Shown here: positions 56,900 to 64,000 of the stretch, one piece after another
How positions within the stretch are numbered: the first letter of the stretch is position 1
Layout: each line of letters starts with the position of its first letter
Assembly: GCA_963921195.1 (NCBI GenBank)
Contig: OY992536.1
Coordinates: 320,619,038-320,683,037, forward strand
DNA from: Pegoplata infirma
Lineage: Eukaryota; Arthropoda; Insecta; Diptera; Anthomyiidae
Direction: 5' to 3'
Length of the DNA: 64,000 nucleotides
Program-made: the position numbers and the translations under genes
The notes under the pieces: model-generated
Database searches by the model: none
The model's input: only the letters and a program-made list of their open reading frames with translations
What the model was told of the DNA's origin: nothing

Positions 56900-58100
56900 A
56901 GTACTTTTTGATTTTTTTTTTTAAGTAATATATATAATAGAGTTCGTTTGGTAACTATATCACTTCATATGTTTATCGGATATCATAATTTTTTTAAAGG
57001 ATTTAGGGGAGCTAAAAAGAATGCAGGTATTTTTATGGAAAAATTTTCAAATCCGCGTTTTCATCTGAAAAAGGGGATTTTGAGCTGATTTTACTGAAGA
57101 GAAAAAACGGCTGAATATATTGCAAATCTGATTTCACCAGTCGATTCTACAGCAAAAATTAATACAATAGCAGTTTTTTGAACTCTTAAAAAAAGTTCCA
57201 ATAACCCACAGCAGGGGGCGGAAAAATCGATTTAAAAAAAAAATTAAATTATTTTTTTAATCATGCCGATGAAGACGAAGTTTTTGCTAAGAAAATGGTA
57301 CAAAAAGCACCTTTCTATCACAACCCATTAAAAAGTTATAAGGCTTCAAAGTTTTTTTTTTTAGTGGCAAAATTATACAACACTGACCGAAATTTGAAAA
57401 ATTTTTGGATGGTTCAGCGATCTGGACACTCGTTTTCGATTTTCCCCTCAATGCTGATTCCAAATCTGGTTTCCAAAATGTTCCGTAACATCAGGTTTTT
57501 GAGATAATTGAGGGCAAAATTCACAAAAACGCATTTTTGTGCATTTTTTTGTGATATTTTTGGATGATATTCTGGGATGATAAAACATGTTTTCGATTAA
57601 TATTTCGATGCTGATTCTGAATCTAGTTTTCAAATTTTTCTATCACGTCATGTTTTCGAGAAAATTGAGGTCAAAATTATCAAAAAAACGTGTTTTTGTC
57701 CATTTTTGAGACAAACGGGTTGTCATAGAACGGAAAATTTGGTATCATTTTGTTAAGCTGAAAATGCCCTTTAATTGTGCATATTTTAAAAATTGATTTA
57801 AAAAGAAAATGGAAAAACCTTATACTTTCGCCCTCTGTGGTGAGTTTTTGGAACTTTTTTTAAGAGTTTGAAAAACGACCATTATATTATTTTTTGCTGT
57901 AGAATCGACTGGTGAAATCAGATTTGCGATATATTCAGCCGTTTTTGCTCTGCAGAAAAATCAGATCAAAATTCGCGTTTTCAGATGCGTTGAACCACCC
58001 CAAGGAGCGATTTTTTTTCCAAAAAAATACCGCCATTCTTTTTAGTTCCCCCAAATTCCCCAAAATTAATTCTAATATATAATATTTTGTATGTACTTTC
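56900..58100. mobile_element. Foldback element, arms of about 270 bp
   Basis: GGAGCTAAAAAGAATG (about 57010) mirrors CATTCTTTTTAGTTCCC (about 58032). AGTCGATTCTACAGCAAAAA mirrors TTTTTGCTGTAGAATCGACT. CAGCAGGGGGCGGAAAAA-like text near 57210 has a diverged mirror at 57820. Frames in the loop are not recognised. Confidence 0.8.
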
Positions 58101-60115
58101 GTCTATATACTGCAAAAATCACCTTGTAGCATTAACTCGTTAAAAACGTAAACATAAAAATTTTAAACGACTTTTTCCCAAAATCATTATTCGAAAACGG
58201 CTGCCACGCTGCAGTGAAAGTGGATGGACCAATTTCGGATCTGCTTTTTTAAGTTTTTAGAGAATTAAATACTCTAGTCCTTGACGTAGAGCTTTTTTAT
58301 TTTTAAGATCCTATGGCGAAAAAAATATTCTAAAAGAAGGACTTTTTGAAAATTCTAATTCTTAGGTGGCGCAAAAGTATACTTTAGTACTTTTTCTATC
58401 TCCTGAAATAATGGTCATTGAAACTAGAAAAAACAAGTGAGAGTGTTAAATTTTATACCCTCCAATATATACCCAAATTTTGACAGGACCGTGTTGTGGG
58501 GGAATGGAGTTAGGGGGCGGTGAGTTGGGGGACACCTTTCCCCACGTGGAATATGCATACAAGTTAATTTTATTCTGCTTTGTGTTCTAAAGTATTGTAA
58601 TTTTATTAATATTTAAAGATTTTTTTATCCACGCCATTAAAAGGGGCGGGCCAAAAAAAATTAAATTTTTTATTCCCTGGGTCCAATGCGTTACACACGG
58701 ATGCGATGCGTTACACACGGAATGACAAAGTGAGTATACCCCCATATTGTATTTGGAGGGTATAAAAATACCTTTTGAAAACTGCGATTTAAAATGCAAT
58801 TAGTTAAAAGATATACTTTGGTACTTTTTTTTTCTTTCCAGAAAATTTTAAATGTAGGATCCTCCAAGGGGAAAAACATTAATAAAAAAGTACTTTTAGA
58901 AAAGGTAAAATAATCTACTTTGGTACCTTTTCTATCTTTTAAAATAATGGTTATTGAAACTGGAAAAAAAAACATTCTGAAAAAGTAAGTACCTTTTGGA
59001 AACTTCTTTTTGGAAATTCCGATTCTAAAAGGGGGAAAAGGGAGTAAAATATTGTACTTTTGTACTTTTTCTATCGTCTGAAAGCCATAGAACTTGAAAA
59101 AATTATTCTGTAATGATACATTTTGAAAATTCCGATTTTAATGGGGTAAAAATGTTAAATGTACGTTGGTACTTTTTATATTACCTAAAAAAAATGATAC
59201 TGCTAAAGTACTTTGTTGAAAGTTTCGATTCTAAGAAGGTAAGAAAAAATACAGTTTTTTTCGATTTTCTAAAAATGTTATCATCAAAACTTGATTTTTT
59301 AAAATTAGAATTCCTCCATCGAAACAATCCATTCAGAAAAACGAAGTGTGGAATGAAGGATTATGCAACGCGAATAACATTTTGATCAAAACTTTCAAAA
59401 AGGAACCTGTACTTCAAAATTTTTTTTCTTGCACTTTCGTACATTTCCACTTCGTAAAATAATAATTTAGCAAAAATAAAAAAAAAAAAAACATTCTACA
59501 AGAGCACTTTTTGGAAATTCTGATTCCATGGGGTTGAAACCGAAAATTGGTACTTTTTTATAACTATTGAACTAAAGCCTTAGAATCTCAAATTTTGACA
59601 TGCTGGATGATTCAGCAGAATATACACACATGAGATGAGAGGCAAGAGTGGTAATAAAATTGTATTTTTTTATATCTACTGCGATAAAGACTCTATATTT
59701 TTTTTCTTTAACGCATAGTATACGAAAAGGAATGGAAGACACGAAAAGGAATGGAAGATTTTCTTTGTCCCAATTGGTGTTAATTAAAAAAAAAAAAAAC
59801 ATTATAAAAAAGTACTTTTTGGAAATTCTGATTCCAATTGGGCAAAAAGGGGTAAAACCGAAAACTGGTACTTTTTTATAACTATTGAACTAATGCCCCA
59901 GAATTTCACATTTTGACAAACAGGATATTTTAGCAGATTAAGAGATGCAAGAGTGGTAATAAAATGGTACTTTTTATGTCTACTGCGATAAAGACTTAAT
60001 AATATTTTTTTTCCTTAACGTATAGTGTAAGGAAAGGAATGGAACCTACGTGGAACGAAATGGAATAGAAAGGGAACCGAAATGGAAAAATTTTGTTTGT
60101 CCCAATTTGTGTTAC
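58101..60115 (+). repeat. Diverged long-period repeat array with a 309-bp tandem duplication
   Basis: Words such as TACTTTTTGGAAATTCTGAT, TTGGTACTTTTTTATAACTA and GTACTTTTTCTATC recur many times. 59484-59790 is repeated at 59793-60113 (ACTTTTTGGAAATTCTGATTC, then CTACTGCGATAAAGACT, then TTGTCCCAATT). A type B DINE interrupts the array at 58431. Confidence 0.7.
58431..58767 (+). mobile_element. DINE-1-like type B, internally deleted
   Basis: AACAAGTGAGAGTGTTAAAT, TATACCCTCCAATA and a 3' GTTACACACGGAATGACAAA ... TTGGAGGGTATAAAA. The hairpin and the (GTCY)n core are missing. A 23-bp piece around GATGCGTTACACACGG is duplicated. Confidence 0.8.
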
Positions 60116-60530
60116 TCAAAATTTTTTTTCACAAAAAATATTTTTCACAATATAGGTTACCCTGTAGCGCTTTTTGTTGTGGTTTTGAATATCTAATATT
60201 GACATCTCTCTCATGATTTTTTTGGTTGTTATAAATTTGAATACCATTCATTTAGCGGTAGTGGAAAATTAAAGTTACTCATTCGTTTGTAACGTCACGA
60301 TATATCGCCGTATAACTCCATTAGCTCAATCTAGCTCCATCCGTCGGTCTGTCTGTTGAAATTACGTGTAATATTACAAGAAGTTTCCAAACTTTACACT
60401 GCAAAGAAATACACACAAAGAAAATATTTTAACTCCATTTTTTTTTCGGTTCATTTTTTTTTGCTCATTGAATTCAAATTATGAACATACTTTTTTTTGC
60501 TGGAAATTTTTACAATTGGAATCTTCGAAT
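60116..60530. other. AT-rich DNA with a decayed DINE-like patch
   Basis: CTCCATCCGTCGGTCTGTCT near 60340 and GTTTGTAACGTCACGATATA near 60290 resemble a very old minus-strand DINE core and 3' end. The minus 5' end text lies at 60834-60888. Confidence 0.35.
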
Positions 60531-60533
60531 TAC

Positions 60534-60832
60534 AAATAGAATCTTTAAATTACAAATAGAATCTTCGAATTACAAGTAGAATTTTCGAATTACAAATAGA
60601 ATCTTTGAATTACAAATGGAATCTTCGAATTACAATTGATCTTTTACGAATTACATCTGTAAATGGTGTAGAATTGCCAGGGTTGCCACTCAATTGGGGG
60701 ATGATTAAAAAAAAAAATCGGCTGCAATTGTACAGCAAAAACTATTGAAACGATTTTAAAGAATTGTTTTTGATTTGTAGATTGTTAAATTCTCTAAGTA
60801 GTACGTATCATTGCCAAAATTGAACAATTTAC
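60534..60832 (+). repeat. Second copy of the right arm and flank of the 33.5-35.7 kb element
   Basis: Tandem AATCTTCGAATTACAAATAG units, then AATTACATCTGTAAATGGTG, GCCAGGGTTGCCACT and TGTACAGCAAAAACTATTG, as at 35640-35728, 36305-36350 and 37304-37330, but without the intervening insertions. Confidence 0.75.
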
Positions 60833-60833
60833 A

Positions 60834-60888
60834 TAAAAAAGGGTATTTCCAGATTCGGCTAAACTGAATTTAGCTTTTTTACTTGTTT
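60834..60888 (-). mobile_element. DINE-1-like 5' end remnant
   Basis: On plus, GGGTATTTCCAGATTCGGCT ... TTTTTTACTTGTTTT is the inverted 5' end of type A. Confidence 0.55.
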
Positions 60889-61230
60889 TGTTGCTGTTAT
60901 TTTAGATATGCAGTTATATTTGCTAGTTAGCTTTGTTTGTGTTGTACTTTTCGTTCGTTTTTTTGTATATTTTTCTAAGTTGGCTGAATTCCAATTGTTT
61001 ACGGGTTTTCCTATTTTTTTTTCACCAGCTCAGATTGTTAAACAAATATTAATTATTTACTTTACTTGTTTTGAGCTGTTTTTTGCAATTCTGTTTGTAT
61101 GTCATAGTTTTTTTTTTGCTTTTAGTTGAAATGACTTGTTGTCTTTATTTGTAGTGAAATGTTATAAGAAATTTTTAATTTTAAAAAAGGGCTAAAATTT
61201 TGTAGGAAAAAAAACGATTGATGTTAATAT
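60889..61230. other. T-rich DNA, nothing recognised
   Basis: The frame at 60908-61129 is F/V/L-rich translation of T-rich sequence with no motif. Confidence 0.4.
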
Positions 61231-62120
61231 AAACAAGTAGAAAAATTAAATTCGACTTGGCCGAATCTATGAATACCCTCCACAACGCCCTTTTTAAGTT
61301 ATAGTAAATTTTCTAGAGTGAAAAAATAATATTTTTTAAATATTTTATTTCGTGTAAAAAAACTTTTTATTTTAACTAATTTTTGAAAAAAAAAATAATT
61401 TACTAAATTTTTTTTTGAGTGTAAAATTTTTTTTGATTGTAAAATTTTTTTCGAGTGTATTTTTTTTTCTTTTAGTGTAAACATATTTTTGAGTGACAAA
61501 AATGCGATGTAAAATATTTTTGTGACTTACCAATGTTTTTAAAACATGTTTGGCGGGTTTTCAACACGTGAATTTAAGGTGAGGCGAATCTGAAATTTAC
61601 GGCTTTGCTAATAACTTTTGAACCGCTGGATCGATTTGGCTGAAATTTAAAACGAACCGGCCCTGAAGAACGACAAATATATATGCCACACTTCAGCACC
61701 CTCAGAATTGCCGTTCGAAAGTTACCGTGTGTTTTATCTCGTGAATTCCAAAAAAACCCTTGCCGAAATTCACTCATTTGCTTATAACTTTTGAACCACT
61801 GGACCGATTTCGCTGGATTGCAATACCAACCTGACCAGGTAAATGCCCAACATATATGCCAAACTTCAGGAGCCTCCGTAAAGTCTTTCAAAAGTTAGCG
61901 TGTTTTCAACAGACAGACAGACAGACAGACAGACGGACAGACGGACGGACGGACGGACGGACGGACGGACGGACGGACGGACATCGCTAGATCGTCTTAA
62001 AATCGATCGAGGATCATGAATATATATACTTTATGGGGTCCTAGACCAATATTTCGAGGTGTTACAAACGGAATGACAAACTTATATATACCCTCTATCA
62101 CTAGAGTGGAGGGTATAAAA
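61231..62120 (+). mobile_element. DINE-1-like (Helentron-type) element, type A, complete
   Basis: 5' end AAACAAGTAGAAAAATTAAA, stem ATTCGAC-TT-GGCCGAAT, ATACCCTCCAC. The (GACA/GACG)n core is at 61911-61981. The 3' end is ATATATACTTTATGGGGTCC, CTCTATCACTAGAG, TGGAGGGTATAAAA. 61590-61760 is repeated imperfectly at 61762-61910 (TAACTTTTGAACCRCTGGAY). No Rep/helicase coding. Confidence 0.88.
61911..61981. repeat. (GACR)n microsatellite core of the DINE
   Basis: Six or more GACA units followed by about a dozen GACG units. On the other strand this is the (GTCY)n core. Confidence 0.95.
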
Positions 62121-62349
62121 AAAGTTTACTCTACATACATTTTTAAAAGAATAATATTGTCTAAAATTTAAATTCTTTAAAAAAAACTAAAAAGCATAAC
62201 ATTCATTTACTACAACACCATCATAATTCAATAACACACGATTTGGCATAAAAACGACGGGTTTAAAATAGTTATATGTCAAAAACCATTACACCGATTT
62301 TAAAATTTTTTGTTAAAACTGTATTTAAAAAACTTACGACTTTAATCAC

Positions 62350-62630
62350 ACCCAGTTGGCAAAATAAAATCACACCTGACATACTGCTGACTCTCCCTTT
62401 ATGAAATCGCTGACATCTTCATACAATTTTTCAAAATGTCATCAATGACATGTCAGCAGTTGGTCAGCAGTGTCCACCAGTATCGGTGGCCACTAACAAT
62501 TCGTTTAAACAACCCCTGACCAACTGCTGACATGTCATTGATGACATTTTGAAAAATTGTATGAAGATGTCAGCAATTTTATAAAGAGCGAGTCAGCAGT
62601 AAGTCAGCTGTGATTGTTTTTGCCGACTGT
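62350..62630. mobile_element. Palindromic MITE, GTCAGCAG-rich
   Basis: CCCAGTTGGCAAAATAAAAT at the left mirrors TTTTTGCCGACTG at the right. About 100 bp each side mirror exactly around ACATGTCATTGATGACATTT. The opening CCCARTT resembles the 16177-20056 element. Confidence 0.88.
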
Positions 62631-62685
62631 ACAGGTCGTGAAGTCTTAAATTAATGTTTTTTACTTAAGCTTACCTCAAATCATT

Positions 62686-63502
62686 CACTCAAAAAATTAT
62701 GTCACTAACTGTTTGTAGTTTATTTAAAAAGTTTTCCGTTTAGTCGTTTTTAAAAGAAAAAACATTTGTTTGATGTTCAGTTTTTATTAATGACTACTTC
62801 AGTCCTTTGTTTCAAAAATAACACACTTAAAAATAAAGACTTTCAGTAACATTTAATTTTTAAAGTCATTTATTTTTGTTCTGTAAGTAAAAACTACTGA
62901 TTAATCTTTTGATTTTAATGATTTGTGTAAGTAATTTTTTTTTAAATTGTTGGTATTTTTTAATGAAATATCATTAGTTTTTACCTACACAAGTCAGTTA
63001 TTTTTTTGTAGAAAAAAAAAATCAAAAAATTATTTATAGAAATATAAAAACATGTTTGTATTAAGTGACTTTGGCACGATGGGTAGAGTGTCCGGCCAGA
63101 ATGCAGTTGATTGCGGGATCGATTCCCCAAAACTTTTATTAAAAATTTAAAAAAAAAAATATTTCAATAAAAAATTGTAAAAAATTAAATACAAAATCAT
63201 TAATTTTTATTGTTTTCGTAGGTTATTTTTTTTAAATTTGTTGCTAAAAATAACAGAACTATCATTAATTTTTAATGTTTTCGTTGGTTATTTTTTTTCG
63301 AATTTGTTGTTAAAAAAGAGTGAAAAAAAGGTAATTTTTTAATGTTTAATGTTATTTATTTTAGAAAATTTTGTCAACAGTAAAAAATAAATGTTGATGT
63401 TTGTTAAAACAAATGAATAATTACTGGGATGGTTTTCAATTGTTTATTCACTGGTTTTAAGTGTGTTTTTCATTTGTTTTTGCCTACAAAATATTTTGAG
63501 TG
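62686..63502 (+). mobile_element. CACTC/tRNA family element, full-length copy
   Basis: Starts CACTCAAAAAATTATGTCAC, ends CTACAAAATATTTTGAGTG. The tRNA-like segment at 63066-63135 keeps intact A- and B-box-like motifs. It is close in sequence to the copies at 52.3 and 53.0 kb, so these are probably among the younger members. Confidence 0.92.
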
Positions 63503-64000
63503 TTGTTCCTTTCATGTCTAGGTCTAGTAAAATCAATTTTTTGATTCTGTTTTAATAAAAAGAAGCTGCAATTTTTAGCATTAAATCAAAAAAATGGTTT
63601 TAGGCAAATCTACCTGCTTTTTGAATATCGGAGGAAACAATTTTTTCTTGCCATACCAAAAGTTCTGATTTTTATAATCTCAAAAAAACTTAAATTGACG
63701 TGTATTAATCGTTAGAAAAAATACATTCATTACATATTTAATGCGGATTTTTTTTTTTAAATTCTATATCGAGGGCTTATATTCAAAACTTACCATCTGC
63801 AATATTAAAACACTGCTGATAGCAATTTTTAAATATAAGCTGTCGGTATGTAAATTATATTTTTTCAAAGAATTTTGTATATCCTTAAATTTATGTATTT
63901 TAAATCACACTCTAAAAAATATATGTAAAATCACTACAATAATGTTAGTAAATTTGTGTTTAAAATAACACACAACGTCTAAATTTACGCATGAAATGTT
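63503..64000. other. AT-rich DNA at the window edge
   Basis: The frame at 63741-63968 runs near the edge and shows no motif. Nothing else is recognised. Confidence 0.4.

Noticed and set aside
59113..59385. 90-residue frame
   Set aside because: It lies in the diverged 58-60 kb repeat array and has the low-complexity K/F/L/N composition of AT-rich DNA.

Overview
The window is very AT-rich eukaryotic DNA. I find no intact protein-coding gene, rRNA, functional tRNA, CRISPR array or bacterial-style signal in it. Several elements have the (GTCY)n core and TATACCC/GGGTATA subterminal repeats known from DINE-1 (INE-1) Helentron-type elements of flies. Together with many Tc1/mariner-type and hAT-type inverted-repeat elements, and with no TTAGG arrays, this suggests a brachyceran fly with a large repeat-rich genome, possibly a calyptrate. 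I cannot name the species. The window is best read as intergenic or long-intron DNA built from nested transposon insertions. Nearly all open frames are chance frames in AT-rich repeats. The exceptions are three transposon-protein remnants (hAT, Tc1/mariner, non-LTR) and one GC-raised frame of unknown origin near 12.8 kb.

Layout. 0-9 kb: small inverted-repeat elements, a 1-kb foldback (4.0-5.0 kb) and two DINE-like copies. 8.6-13 kb: foldbacks carrying smaller insertions. 13.4-15.1 kb: a near-perfect 815-bp palindrome with a 496-bp tandem duplication. 16.2-20.1 kb: four elements nested in one another, including a hAT transposon relic with an exact 8-bp target duplication and a decayed transposase. 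20.4 kb: a truncated non-LTR retrotransposon end with a 13-bp target duplication. 20.7-32.3 kb: copies of a TIR family that carries a tRNA-like segment, several hAT-type palindromes and foldbacks. 33-37.6 kb: a 43-bp-period minisatellite and a 1.49-kb (ACATTA)n array between inverted minisatellite arms, followed by nested insertions whose empty site is visible at 60.5-60.8 kb. 40.5-45.3 kb: a large foldback-like structure ending in inverted 21-bp minisatellites. 45.6-47.5 kb: a DINE cluster. 48.5-54.2 kb: a complete foldback with a 6-bp target duplication and more tRNA-containing elements, one inserted inside another. 54.9-58.1 kb: a hAT-ended mosaic with divergent mariner-like transposase remnants, a 927-bp TA-flanked palindrome and another foldback. 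58.1-62.1 kb: a diverged long-period array and DINE copies. 62.3-63.5 kb: a palindromic MITE and the last tRNA-containing copy.

There is no operon or pathway here. The interest lies in repeat architecture: a CACTC...GAGTG element family of at least eight copies carrying a Pol III-like tRNA segment, homogeneous satellites inside foldbacks, and a clear insertion order read from empty sites and target duplications.
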